In this document: in pieces, positions 1-9,104 of the stretch | Numbering within the stretch: the stretch's first letter is position 1 | Layout: the number at the start of each line of letters is the position of its first letter | NCBI GenBank assembly: GCA_029547025.1 | Contig: JAKPQA010000270.1 | Location: 1 to 58,223, forward strand | From: Armatimonadota bacterium | Lineage (GTDB): Bacteria; Armatimonadota; Zipacnadia; UBA1398; JAKPQA01 | DNA length: 58,223 nt | Direction of reading: 5' to 3' | Translations under genes and position numbers: made by a program | The notes under the pieces: model-generated | The model's input: only the letters and a program-made list of their open reading frames with translations | The model's database searches: none | Told to the model about the DNA's origin: nothing

Positions 1-19
1 CGTCGGCCATGCGGCCGAC

Positions 20-137
20 CGGGCCGGTCAGGGGCCCCGCGCCCTCCGGGCGCACCCCTGTGCGGCCCCTCCGCAAGACAGGGAAGTGCCGTGTACGGGC
101 CTCCCGCGCACCGCCCAGGCCTAAGTTACCGCCAATG
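20..137 (-). repeat. Left copy of a structured inverted repeat (possible ncRNA or leader)
   Basis: Read on the minus strand, this stretch starts right after the stop of the GH106-like gene. It has a conserved 18-nt block (120-137, CATTGGCGGTAACNTAGG), a variable middle, and a 54-nt block (20-73) that matches 58139-58192 in inverted orientation at 53 of 54 positions. The 54-nt block folds on paper into a three-way junction: GGGGCC pairs with GGCCCC and encloses the hairpins GCAC-AGGG-GUGC and GCCC-GGA-GGGC. The single mismatch between the two copies lies in the loop of the second hairpin. I do not recognise a known RNA family. It could be an ncRNA, a leader for a gene left of the window, or a dispersed repeat. 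Confidence 0.6.
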
Positions 138-141
138 CCCC

Positions 142-3100
142 CTACCCCTCCCAGTCGAACTGCACAAGCTCGACCGGGGCCAGGGCGAACCTCACGCGCT
201 CGTTGCTCTTGCCGGAGTACCCCCCCCAGCCAACACTGATGGCCCCGATCTGGTCGAGGTCCAGTCGGCCGTTGTTGTCCTTCGCCCACCCAGCCAGCGA
301 GAAGCCCTCGAACCAGACAAGCGACTCCTGCCAGCCCGGCTCCGATAGCGTGCGCCCCGCGGGCGCCAGATAGACCGCCCCGCCCCTCTCGTGCAGGAGC
401 ACCAGCAGCGCGGCGCCACAAGCGCCCTGGCCCTCGGGCACGTAGGTGCAGACCCTCACCGCGTCGAGACCCCGGAGGTCGGTCCCGGCCGGGAGCCGCG
501 CGCTGGCGATGCAGTGGCTGTCGGTACGGCCCTGCTGGATCGTGGCATCGATGAGGACGGTGCCCGGCCGGTCGCCGCCCATGACTGCCGGCGCCATTGT
601 GATCGAGCGCGTGACGTGCTCGGCGCCCGCCGCCTCGAACCGCACTTCGGCGCCGACGGCCTGCGAGAGCGGCGTCGAGCTGACCACCGCCTCAAGCGCC
701 CCCTGCGTTTCCCGCCTCGCCCGCGCCACGGCTCGGGGGAAGACGACGAAGGTAGCCCCATAGGGCTCCAGGGAGACCGACACGGACCGTCCGCCATCGG
801 CCTCAGAGGTCTCCGCAGCCGTCACCGTGCCCGTCGCCGGATCCCACAACTCGGCCTCACCGTCGGCCGCGAATGTGCAGCGGGCCCTTACGGCACTTGC
901 CGAGTCGTTGATCACGTAGTAGACCTCGCGCCCGTCGATGCTCCAGTGAGCATAGCGAAGCGCGCCGGAAGCATCGCCCGCGGAGAAGTCGCGCGCGAGA
1001 AGTCGATCGAGCAGCCGCGGCACCGCGGGGAGCAGCGCCTCGGGTACGAATGCGGCTACCCCGCCTGCCGCGTTGCCATGGGACACGATCGCTGGGCCTT
1101 CACCCGGGTCGTCGCGGTCCGCGAGGCCGAGCATACGGGCCGATAGCGCCCCAACGCGCGTATCACGCAGGCTCTGCGTGCTGTTCGCCGGGATGTCCCC
1201 GGCGCAGAGGACGATCCCGCCTCGGTCCCAGAACTCGCTGAGTCGCTGCCAGGCCTCGGTCGGAATCGTGTCGGTGGCGGCGAGCACCACCGCGCGGAAC
1301 CGCAACGGACCGGCCACGAGGACGCCGTCTTCGATTCCCGCTCCCGCAATGGCATGTGACGGGACCACCTCGAAGTCCCGCTGGCCACGGAAGAGCACGT
1401 TCTGGCATTCCTGCCACACGCGGTCGATGCGGTGCACCTTCGGCGAACGCGTGGCGCCGAGAGTCGCGGGTGTCATGTGAGCCCACACGCTCTCGATGGG
1501 GTACAGCACCGCCACATCAGTGATGGGCCGGCCGCCGGTGAGCATGGTGCCGCAGCGCCCGACGAACTCGCTGATGCGGCGCATCTGCGCTGTATCGAGA
1601 CCGGCCCACGAGTAGTCGGAGTTCGTCGTGTTCACGCCAGCGACATAGAGGCGGTTGCAGGTCCCCACGATGTCCGAAACTCCGACGGGCTCGATGGGGC
1701 TGGTGTTCCCTGCAGGCCGGTAGACCTGCGCGAAGTCCGATGTCTCCGACATGACGACGGGAGCGCCGTGCAGGTGCGCCACCGAGCCGAGCAGCTTCGC
1801 GATATGCCATGGCACGTTCGGCGGCGACGAAGTCAGGCAGTCAATGCCCGGATAGTCCAGCCGCTCGGCGCAGCGGTAGAGGTCGCCATAGAGGGCGCAG
1901 TGGCTGGCAATGCTCTCCTCCCACAGCAGGTGCCCGCCCGAGGGCAGGCCCACCTTGTGGCACCACTCCTGAATCTGCCCGAAGAACGAGTCGGCGACCC
2001 GCTGGGCGACATGGTCCCAGAAGTCGCACCGCGCCCGGTGGCCACCGGACCCGGCATCGGCGACCAAGGCCGGCAGCCACGGCAACAGGTCATAGCCCTT
2101 GGCGCGCTCAAAGGTCTCCGCGAAATCATCCGCCCACGGCACCGCCGCCCACTGCTGCTCCTTCAGGAACAACGACATCAGCGACGGCTCATCGGTGAAG
2201 GTCGCCACAAACAGGTCCTTGAGCTCCGGCAGGCGCCTCAGATACTCCTCGTGGGTCAGCTCGATGAAGCGCTTTACCGGGCGCGGATCCATGATGTTGA
2301 TATAGGGCTGCGCTCGAAACGCGTTCGAAACCGCGTGGGTGCCCTCGTGCAGGACGTTCTCGGCGAACACGAACACGTGCCACTCGCCAGCTGGCGGTGC
2401 CCAGCGAAGCGCGCCGTCGCGGATCGATCTCGACAGGTCAGTGGGGTCTTCGGCATCGATCCGCCCTGCCTCGACCGGACACGCCACCGCGAGCCGCACC
2501 TGGCCGGGTGGCAGGGGGAGATCGACGGTCTTGCCGTTGGTGGTCGTCTCGGCAATGTGCAGTCCCTTGGCCTGCCACTCGGGGTGCTCCTTGAGCACCA
2601 GGCCGCCGGCATTGCCGCTGGGGTATCCTTCCTCGTCGTAGAGCCACAGGGCCATGCCCAGTCTGTGGGCCAGCCGTGCGCCGTGGACGAAGGAGTCCCA
2701 CAACGCGTCGCTCTGCAGATACTGGTCGAAGGCGACGTGGCAGACCACGCCGCCGAAGCCCTGTTCGAGCAGCGTCGTGAAGAACGTCTCGTGCTGGGCC
2801 GGGTCGGCCGGCAGGCTGTGCACGATCTTGAGGATTCGCCGGTCGGCCGGCGGGTTGGCGAACCGCTCGCGGAGCCCTGCGCCCGATGGCTTCATGGGCA
2901 GGACCGGCCTCTCGACATACTCCGCGGGGAGAAGTGACACCGGGCCATGGCGGGTACCTTCCGGGCCGCCATGCGTGGTTCCATGATCCCCCGAGAGGCC
3001 CGGCACTCCCAGGACCCGCCACACCGAGTCGTCGACGTCCGGCTCCGCCCACCCGCCCTTCCCACACGTCCGCGCGAGGTCGGTGGAGACCCGCCACTCG

Positions 3101-3216
3101 CTTTCGAGGTTGCCGCCCGCAAGCGCCAGCTCTCGAACTCCGGGTTGACCCGGGCACGCCGCAGCCCACACGCACACCATGGCCGTGGCGACGATGCAAG
3201 TGCTACGGTCCGGCAT
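142..3216 (-). CDS. Secreted GH106-like glycoside hydrolase (alpha-L-rhamnosidase-like)
   Basis: This 1024-residue protein has a signal peptide (CIVATAMVCVWAAACPG) and a large catalytic region. WLYDEEGYPSGNAGG lies near residue 191, FTDEPS near 340 and GHLLWEES near 428; these motifs resemble the TIM-barrel family related to GH106 rhamnosidases. The C-terminal third looks like beta-sandwich or galactose-binding-like modules. The ATG at 3216 is preferred over an upstream TTG at 3240 because an AAGGGG-type ribosome site sits about 9 nt upstream and the signal peptide starts there. It is probably exported and removes terminal deoxysugars from plant-type or algal polysaccharides. The exact substrate cannot be read from sequence. 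The gene follows the esterase gene in the same direction. Confidence 0.7.
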   Translation of the reverse strand: MPDRSTCIVATAMVCVWAAACPGQPGVRELALAGGNLESEWRVSTDLARTCGKGGWAEPDVDDSVWRVLGVPGLSGDHGTTHGGPEGTRHGPVSLLPAEYVERPVLPMKPSGAGLRERFANPPADRRILKIVHSLPADPAQHETFFTTLLEQGFGGVVCHVAFDQYLQSDALWDSFVHGARLAHRLGMALWLYDEEGYPSGNAGGLVLKEHPEWQAKGLHIAETTTNGKTVDLPLPPGQVRLAVACPVEAGRIDAEDPTDLSRSIRDGALRWAPPAGEWHVFVFAENVLHEGTHAVSNAFRAQPYINIMDPRPVKRFIELTHEEYLRRLPELKDLFVATFTDEPSLMSLFLKEQQWAAVPWADDFAETFERAKGYDLLPWLPALVADAGSGGHRARCDFWDHVAQRVADSFFGQIQEWCHKVGLPSGGHLLWEESIASHCALYGDLYRCAERLDYPGIDCLTSSPPNVPWHIAKLLGSVAHLHGAPVVMSETSDFAQVYRPAGNTSPIEPVGVSDIVGTCNRLYVAGVNTTNSDYSWAGLDTAQMRRISEFVGRCGTMLTGGRPITDVAVLYPIESVWAHMTPATLGATRSPKVHRIDRVWQECQNVLFRGQRDFEVVPSHAIAGAGIEDGVLVAGPLRFRAVVLAATDTIPTEAWQRLSEFWDRGGIVLCAGDIPANSTQSLRDTRVGALSARMLGLADRDDPGEGPAIVSHGNAAGGVAAFVPEALLPAVPRLLDRLLARDFSAGDASGALRYAHWSIDGREVYYVINDSASAVRARCTFAADGEAELWDPATGTVTAAETSEADGGRSVSVSLEPYGATFVVFPRAVARARRETQGALEAVVSSTPLSQAVGAEVRFEAAGAEHVTRSITMAPAVMGGDRPGTVLIDATIQQGRTDSHCIASARLPAGTDLRGLDAVRVCTYVPEGQGACGAALLVLLHERGGAVYLAPAGRTLSEPGWQESLVWFEGFSLAGWAKDNNGRLDLDQIGAISVGWGGYSGKSNERVRFALAPVELVQFDWEG

Positions 3217-3299
3217 CGAGATCGCCCCTTCCACTCCCAATCGGGACGTCGGCCGGCGACAGGCGTTTCACTCGCGTGACCGTGGGTCCCGCCGACGCG

Positions 3300-5411
3300 C
3301 TACCATGCCGCGGAGACGGCCTCGGCCACGGCGGCTCCGCCGTCGGCCCCGCAGACCACCGTGGCGCCCCCCGCGATAGCCTCGGCGTACAGCGCGGCGG
3401 CCTCGGCCTGCGGCACGGGCGACCTCATGCTGTCCAGCAGGTTGGCGAGGATGCACTCGCACCCGCGCAGGGCCGCCACCACCTCGGGGAGGTCATAGTG
3501 CTTCAGCACACCGGGGATCATCAGGCTCTCACGCCAGGCGAAGGCGCCGTTCCTCGTGTACGAGCCGTAGTCCGACAGGCCCTCGAGGCAGATCAGGCGC
3601 TTCACCTCGGGCCTCAGTAGCGCCACGTGCAGCGCCACGACCGCTCCGATGCCCCGGCCGCCGACCATCAGACGGTCGGGATCCACGTCTGGCCGGTCCC
3701 GGAGTTCAGCGAACGCACACAGCGCGTCGCGAACGCGCAACCCCATGATCGGCCGAGCGTTGGCGATGGAGAGGTAGGTGAGGATGCGCTCGATGTCGTT
3801 CCACCCGGCCAGGTCGTACGCCGTGGGCTCCGGGCTCAGACTGCCCAGCCCGGCGACGTCGATGCTCAGAATGCGCGGCTGCTCCGGCGAACAGCTGGCC
3901 TCGAACATGCGCAGGGGCCTTGCGAGGAACCCGTCGTGCCGGAAGGCCGCCCACTTCCCCTGGTCGTCGATCCACAGCAGACCCGGCCGCGGCGATCGGT
4001 CCTCGACATGCGTGAACAGCACGCCGGGAACGTATCCGTCCGTGCCCCTGAGCGGCCGAATGCCGATCTCCCCCACCAGCGCATGCCAGCTGGTCTGGGG
4101 GTCGGATAGCCGGATGACGGCATGCGGCCGGGCATCCGGGTCCACCGCGAGCAGCCGCCGGGCCGCTGCGCGCATGCGCCCGAGTCGGCCGTCGCGCGGA
4201 GCACGCTGCCGCAGGGCCAGAAGGCGTTCGGCTTCGGCCCGGTTGATGGTGGCCATGTTCACGGCGGTGCTCGGGTGGCACATCAGGTTGGCGGGGTCGG
4301 TCAGAGGCACCTCGTCAGCCGTGAGCGGCAGCGCGTCGGCATCGATGCCCTTCAGCGCCCGGTTCATCCACCGGACAACCTCGTTGGCCATGGCCACCGT
4401 GTAGGCATGACCCGATTCCTGGTCGACGAACAGCCCGAAGTCACCCTTCGCATCGGCCGCCTCGTAGATGGCCTCGACATCATCGGCCACCTGTAGGACA
4501 GCCTCGTGCTTGAACACCTCGTCACCACGCCCCGAGACAATCAGGAGCGGCTTTGGCACCAGGGCCCCGAGGTAGTCCGCGAAGTCAACCATGCCCGAGA
4601 TGTACCCCGGCCCGAACTGCTCGGGGCAGCTCGTGTAGAGCCCATCCAGGTGGAGGGTCTCGTGGGTGGAGACGCAGCACACCGGGGCCACGAACCGGAC
4701 ACGCTCGTCGAGCATGGCAGTGAAGATGCTGGTCAGCCCGCCACCCGAGACGCCCGTCACCGCGAAACCGAGGCCGGCGTCCACATCGGGGCGCGTCGAC
4801 AGGTAGTCCATGCAGGCGATCGCGTCGGCCACGAAGTGCGTCTGCGACCAGAAGCCCGTGAGGTAGCCCAGGAACCCGTGAGTGAAGTGGTCGTTCCCGG
4901 GGCCCAGCTCGCCCGCGCAGCCCGGCGGATCGAAGGAGATGGCCACATAGCCGTTTCGAGCGAACACCTGAGCCGGCTGCTGGTAGCTCGGCCCCGTCTT
5001 GCTGCTGTGGCCGGTGGGGCACACCACGCCTGGATAGACCCCCGGCTCCCTCGGGAGGTAGACGCTCCCGTTAACTTCCCAACCGGGCAGCGACTCGAAC
5101 AGCACATTCTCGATGCGGTAGGTGTCGAACTCGTGCCGAGATACGACGCGAGCCTTCAGGTCACGCCCCCGCGCGAAGAGCACGGCGGGGAAGGGTTCCC
5201 GCACGACGCCAAGAACGCGCGCGCGCCATTCCTGCCAGTCGCGCTCCGGCACCAGCCGCCGGGCCGACGCGCCTGCCTCGAGGGCCTCGCGGCAGTCACC
5301 AACAACCTGCTCCTGCAGCCAGATCTCGGGCCGATAGGGAACCCGGTCACCGCGGCCGACGACACACGTGGCCAGCCCGAGTGCACTCATGGCTGTTAAC
5401 ATCGTGGCCAT
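3300..5411 (-). CDS. Tandem alpha/beta-hydrolase (acetyl-xylan-esterase/dienelactone-hydrolase-like), second domain degenerate
   Basis: This 703-residue protein has an N-terminal hydrophobic segment that may act as a signal peptide. The first alpha/beta-hydrolase domain (about 95-355) has a nucleophile elbow GVSGGG with Ser222, a candidate acid Asp297 (GRGDEV) and a candidate His335 (ESGHAY). This resembles the acetyl-xylan esterase and Abhydrolase_7 type of carbohydrate esterase. A second hydrolase-like domain follows (about 430-700). Its elbow reads GGRGIGA near 584-590, so the nucleophile position holds Arg and it is probably catalytically dead. The ATG at 5411 has GGAG 5 nt upstream. It likely removes ester decorations from glycans, alongside the downstream GH106-like enzyme. 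Confidence 0.7.
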   Translation of the reverse strand: MATMLTAMSALGLATCVVGRGDRVPYRPEIWLQEQVVGDCREALEAGASARRLVPERDWQEWRARVLGVVREPFPAVLFARGRDLKARVVSRHEFDTYRIENVLFESLPGWEVNGSVYLPREPGVYPGVVCPTGHSSKTGPSYQQPAQVFARNGYVAISFDPPGCAGELGPGNDHFTHGFLGYLTGFWSQTHFVADAIACMDYLSTRPDVDAGLGFAVTGVSGGGLTSIFTAMLDERVRFVAPVCCVSTHETLHLDGLYTSCPEQFGPGYISGMVDFADYLGALVPKPLLIVSGRGDEVFKHEAVLQVADDVEAIYEAADAKGDFGLFVDQESGHAYTVAMANEVVRWMNRALKGIDADALPLTADEVPLTDPANLMCHPSTAVNMATINRAEAERLLALRQRAPRDGRLGRMRAAARRLLAVDPDARPHAVIRLSDPQTSWHALVGEIGIRPLRGTDGYVPGVLFTHVEDRSPRPGLLWIDDQGKWAAFRHDGFLARPLRMFEASCSPEQPRILSIDVAGLGSLSPEPTAYDLAGWNDIERILTYLSIANARPIMGLRVRDALCAFAELRDRPDVDPDRLMVGGRGIGAVVALHVALLRPEVKRLICLEGLSDYGSYTRNGAFAWRESLMIPGVLKHYDLPEVVAALRGCECILANLLDSMRSPVPQAEAAALYAEAIAGGATVVCGADGGAAVAEAVSAAW

Positions 5412-5501
5412 TCCCTCTCCTTTCAGCTAGCGCCAGCCCTGGGTGTCATCCTGTGCGCGCCGCCGGTCGTTGCCCGCAAACCTGGGTCAGCAAGCGGCAG
5501 A

Positions 5502-5846
5502 GGGCGGAAACCGGTGAAAGCCACCTATTTCTTGAACTCTAGAAACGGGTGGTTGTCACGAATGGCACGCACTTAGGGTCTGCAACCACGCACACCAACC
5601 GTAGGCGAGGCTTCAGCCTCGCGCGAACTCGGCAACCACGCACACCAACCGTAGGCGAGGCTTCAGCCTCGCGCGAAGTCGGCACCCACGCACACCAACC
5701 GTAGGCGAGGCTTCAGCCTCGCGCGAAGTGGCTCTACAGGCCATTGTGAGCCGAGGATAAAGCCCCGGCTACAGAGGTGATGCGACATACGCCTCTGGCA
5801 TTGGGCTTAAGTGCGGACCATTCGTGGCTGTCACCGGTTTCCGCCC
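5502..5846. mobile_element. MITE-like non-coding element with imperfect terminal inverted repeats
   Basis: The left arm begins at 5502 (GGGCGGAAACCGGTGA, then AGCCAC) and continues at 5555-5578 (GTCACGAATGG, then CGCACTTA). The right arm (5803-5846), reverse-complemented, gives the same series as one continuous run. The left arm therefore carries an extra segment of about 35 nt (5524-5554). Between the arms lie three 50-bp tandem repeats and two further stem-loops (5752-5771; CAGAGG/CCTCTG at 5772-5797). No open reading frame of note is present, and no target-site duplication is obvious. The right arm ends 5 nt before the stop codon of the next gene. A transcription-terminating structured spacer is the main alternative. 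Confidence 0.5.
5582..5731. repeat. Three tandem 50-bp repeats, each with an 18-nt hairpin
   Basis: Units start at about 5582, 5632 and 5682. Each contains ACGCACACCAACCGTAGGC followed by the perfect hairpin GCGAGGC-TTCA-GCCTCGC. The copies differ at only a few positions, so the array is recent or maintained. The period of 50 and the lack of spacers differing in sequence rule out a CRISPR array. They sit inside the larger inverted-repeat element at 5502-5846. Confidence 0.85.
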
Positions 5847-5851
5847 GCCGC

Positions 5852-7786
5852 TCAGAAGATAATCTCCAGTATCTGCACACCAAACGGCGCGATCGCCACC
5901 GGGAGGTCGGTGCCCCCGATGCCCAGCCGGGTCCCGGCCTCGCCGCGCGCGCGGATCTCCTTGGGCACATCCGGCAGCGTGAACCGGGCGACGTGCTGAG
6001 CATCCTCGTCGTTCACGACGATCAGGTATGTCGTGTTGCCCTGCTGCCGCACCGTCCAGTGAAGCCAGTCCGCGGCCTGGGCCTTGATGGCTGGCGTGCC
6101 CTCGACCGACAACAGAATGGGCGTCATCTCCTTGATCTCCGCCGAGAGACGCTTCAGCCGCGCCCAGTGCTCGTCGAACGGCATGGCCGGGTCGCGCTTG
6201 ATGTCGAAGAACGAGTAGAACACGAGCCCGTTGGCGCCCTCGGCGATGCACTGCCATGCCATGCTCCGCAGCTCGTCGTAGGTCGGCGGCCTCAGCTTGT
6301 CGACGTCCGTCGGGCGGTAGCACGCCCAGTTGAAAGCTTGTGGCACCATCCACGCGGGCCGTGCGTAGCCCAGCGACGCTTTGGTCATCCGCGCCCATTG
6401 GCCCGCGGTGCGCGCCGGGCGGTCGGGTATGGGATACGGGTCGGTGCCGATCACATCATACGTCCGCGCGTACTGCGCGACCTGGTCGACCTGGTAGAGC
6501 ACCACCCAGGTCGGGTGATCGGGGTCGAGCTCCTCGAGCCACTGCTGGTGGGCCTCCAGCCGGTCGAGGTACTCCAGCGGCAGCTCATCGTTGAGGTACC
6601 ATGCCAACAGCGCAGGATGGCCCCGGAACTGGCGCACTCTGGCCTCGATGTACGGTCGCTCGTCCTCCGCCCTCTTGATCTCCGGCGGGCACCACTCGGT
6701 CCCGAAGTAGGCATCCTTGACCGTGTAGATGACCTTGAGCCCGAGCTGCTGAGCCAGGTCCATCTGCTCGCGTGTGGCGCCGCCGTAGGGCATGAGGCAG
6801 TTGAAGGCGCTGTCCGCATACGTGCGCAGGTCGGCCTCCTCGATGCCCGAGAAGTACATACCCAGCGGGAAGAACGGCTGACCGTTCACCAGCAGGCGGC
6901 TGTGATCGTCGATGCGGCATGTGCGTTTCCCCAGGTCGGCCGCGGGCACGATGCGGAACGAGAATCGCTCTTCCACCCGCGTCGACTCCGCACCACGGAT
7001 TGCCGCCGTCACCCGAGCCGTGTATGCACCGGGCTGCAGCCCTCGGGTCGGGAGCTCGACGAGGCACTCCGCACCGGCCGGTGTGTGGCCCGACTTGCGT
7101 ATGACCCGCCCCCTGGGGTCCCACAGCTCAGCGCCGATGGCCACCTGATCGGGCTCGATCGCGTAGTCGGCCAAGTTCAGCGCCACACGGACCGCGGCCG
7201 ACCTCTCCGTGGCGGCGAGCAGACCGCGGTAGTTGGGTCGCAGGAGCACCGCTGACATGATTGGGCCACGGTACTGCCGCACCTCGATGTCGTCCCACCA
7301 CGCCTCGCCGGTCATCTTCTGGCGGACATAGCAGGAAACCGTACACCGAGCGGCCTCGGGCGGGATTCGCGGCGTCTGCCCGACCTTGAGCGTCCAGTCG
7401 GTCGTACCCTTCACCCCGCCCGGGTAGTAGCCCCCCACCCATTTCCCGGACGCGTCGGACCACTCAAGACACACCGTGGCTCCGCTGTCGTCGCCAACCA
7501 GGTCCTTCGACTTGGCCCAAAACCGCAGCTCGTAACGCTTGCCGGGTTCCAGCGGGATCGTCTGCGTGCAGAGCACGTAGCGCCCCGGGTCGGCATTCGA
7601 GTAGTGCAAGGCTCGGCGGCCGGAGTGAACGACGGACTCGGCAGTGGAGTATACATCCCGCTCACCGGACCAGTCGGCCGGGACCCCGTCGCGCACGTCC
7701 TCGAAGCCCGGGTTCCGGACGAGGTTCGGCGGGCTGAACTCGCCCGCACCGGCCAGGATCATGCAGAGGACAGGAAGGCACAGCAT
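5852..7786 (-). CDS. Secreted carbohydrate-binding plus TIM-barrel glycoside hydrolase (GH2/GH5-like)
   Basis: This 644-residue protein begins with a short signal peptide (LPVLCMILAGAGE). A CBM4/9-type jelly-roll domain follows (about 18-170, opening NLVRNPGFEDVRDGVPADW), then a beta-sandwich (about 175-280), a TIM barrel (about 290-560) and a C-terminal beta domain. AWYLNDE at 395-401 fits an acid/base Asn-Asp-Glu at the end of barrel strand 4 as in clan GH-A. The nucleophile was not identified with certainty. The start lies 13 nt downstream of the beta-lactamase-fold gene, so the two are probably cotranscribed. The substrate is unknown; family assignment below clan level is uncertain. Confidence 0.65.
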   Translation of the reverse strand: MLCLPVLCMILAGAGEFSPPNLVRNPGFEDVRDGVPADWSGERDVYSTAESVVHSGRRALHYSNADPGRYVLCTQTIPLEPGKRYELRFWAKSKDLVGDDSGATVCLEWSDASGKWVGGYYPGGVKGTTDWTLKVGQTPRIPPEAARCTVSCYVRQKMTGEAWWDDIEVRQYRGPIMSAVLLRPNYRGLLAATERSAAVRVALNLADYAIEPDQVAIGAELWDPRGRVIRKSGHTPAGAECLVELPTRGLQPGAYTARVTAAIRGAESTRVEERFSFRIVPAADLGKRTCRIDDHSRLLVNGQPFFPLGMYFSGIEEADLRTYADSAFNCLMPYGGATREQMDLAQQLGLKVIYTVKDAYFGTEWCPPEIKRAEDERPYIEARVRQFRGHPALLAWYLNDELPLEYLDRLEAHQQWLEELDPDHPTWVVLYQVDQVAQYARTYDVIGTDPYPIPDRPARTAGQWARMTKASLGYARPAWMVPQAFNWACYRPTDVDKLRPPTYDELRSMAWQCIAEGANGLVFYSFFDIKRDPAMPFDEHWARLKRLSAEIKEMTPILLSVEGTPAIKAQAADWLHWTVRQQGNTTYLIVVNDEDAQHVARFTLPDVPKEIRARGEAGTRLGIGGTDLPVAIAPFGVQILEIIF

Positions 7787-7799
7787 CGCGGAGCTCCTC

Positions 7800-9104
7800 T
7801 CAGGTCGCGCCGAACGTGCCGAACAGGTCGTCTCCCGGCCAGCGCTTCACCGCGTCGGCTGCCATGTGCAGGGCCGGGTCGATCACTTCGACGTCCAGCC
7901 CTTCGGGGCAGGTTCGCTGGTTGAAGATCACCGCCCAGTTCAGGCCATCGTGCCGCCGCACGAGCAGCGAGTAGGTACCGGGCAGCGAACCATTGTGCCA
8001 ATGGTTGGCTCTGCCGTCGGCGGTGGGACGCACGAGCCACCCGTCCGCGTAGTAGGCCGCCTTGGCTGTGCCGTCCGCCTCGTACCCCGCCGGGCCGTCC
8101 GGCCTTGCGAAGAGCTCGGCCACGCTGGCCGGGGCCAGCACGGGGCACCGTTCCGGGTGGTCGAAGGCACACGCGAACCGCACCAGGTCGACGGCCGAAG
8201 CGATCCAGCCGCCGTGCGCGTCCATCGCCTCCAGGCAGAAGGTGCCGTAAGGCGCGGCCACTTCGTCCACGTCCTCGGTGAACACGTTGTCGCCGATCCC
8301 GGGGTCGTAGTACCGGACTTCGCCATCGGTTCGGCCCTCGAGCAGCGTTCGCCCGACGCGCATGCGTGTGATGCCAAGCGGCCCGAGGATTTCCTCACGA
8401 ACGTACTCCTCATATGAGTGCCCCGACACGCGCTCGATCACACGGCCCAAGAGGCAGTAGCCGAAGTTCGAGTAGACCTCACGCGTGCCCGGGTCGAAGT
8501 CCAGCGGCCGCCCGAGCATGCACCGGATGATGTCTTCTGGCATAGCCGGCGGCGCGATGCCGAGTTCGCGCGCGAACCGAAGCGGCATGAACATGGGGTC
8601 GTACCCCGTGTCGCGGTCCCACCCGCCCGTGTGGTGCAGCAGATGCCGGATGGTCACGTCGCGCCACCGCACGTCCGTCGAACCGCTGCCGGGCGGAGGC
8701 CCTACATCCACAACGTCGAGAACCCGGGTGTCCAGGGAGATCTTTCCCGGATACTGCTCGATGAGCCTGAGCACGGCCGCGCCCGTGATCGGCTTCGACG
8801 CACTGGCGATACGAAAGAGTGAGTCGGGCCGCACCGGCTCGCGCGCGTCTCGATCAGCCCAGCCGTATCCCGTGGCCAGGATCAGTCTCCCGTTGCGCGT
8901 CACTGCCAGGGCGGCGCCCGGGATTCCCCGAGCCCGGATGAAGTCGACCATCATGGTGTCGAAGGGCTCGAGCCCCGCGTAGGTCCGGGCGGGCGTCACG
9001 GGAATGGCGTCGTCGGCGTCCTGAGCCGAGGCCCAGGGCGCCGACGCGAGGAGGCAGAGCACCAGCCCCGCCCTACTTCTCGACAGCAAAGCGGATCCCG
9101 ACAT
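7800..9104 (-). CDS. Secreted serine hydrolase of the beta-lactamase fold (class C/esterase type)
   Basis: This 434-residue protein has a signal peptide (LVLCLLASAPWASAQ). It carries the three signature motifs of the beta-lactamase/transpeptidase-like family: Ser101-x-x-Lys104 (SASK), Tyr211-Ser-Asn213 (YSN), and His370-Asn-Gly372 (HNG) in the KTG position. Members include esterases, D-aminopeptidases and penicillin-recognising enzymes. Beside glycosidases an esterase role is more likely than antibiotic resistance, but this is inference. The start codon lies inside the 3' end of the upstream GH2 gene (32-nt overlap), which suggests translational coupling in the three-gene operon 11352-5852. 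Confidence 0.8.
   Translation of the reverse strand: MSGSALLSRSRAGLVLCLLASAPWASAQDADDAIPVTPARTYAGLEPFDTMMVDFIRARGIPGAALAVTRNGRLILATGYGWADRDAREPVRPDSLFRIASASKPITGAAVLRLIEQYPGKISLDTRVLDVVDVGPPPGSGSTDVRWRDVTIRHLLHHTGGWDRDTGYDPMFMPLRFARELGIAPPAMPEDIIRCMLGRPLDFDPGTREVYSNFGYCLLGRVIERVSGHSYEEYVREEILGPLGITRMRVGRTLLEGRTDGEVRYYDPGIGDNVFTEDVDEVAAPYGTFCLEAMDAHGGWIASAVDLVRFACAFDHPERCPVLAPASVAELFARPDGPAGYEADGTAKAAYYADGWLVRPTADGRANHWHNGSLPGTYSLLVRRHDGLNWAVIFNQRTCPEGLDVEVIDPALHMAADAVKRWPGDDLFGTFGAT

Noticed and set aside
5582-5731. Tandem units as a possible CRISPR array
   Set aside because: The whole 50-bp unit repeats without unique spacers, and no cas genes are near.
7800-9104. Antibiotic-resistance beta-lactamase
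   Set aside because: The fold motifs are shared by many esterases and the gene sits in a glycosidase operon, so resistance is not supported.
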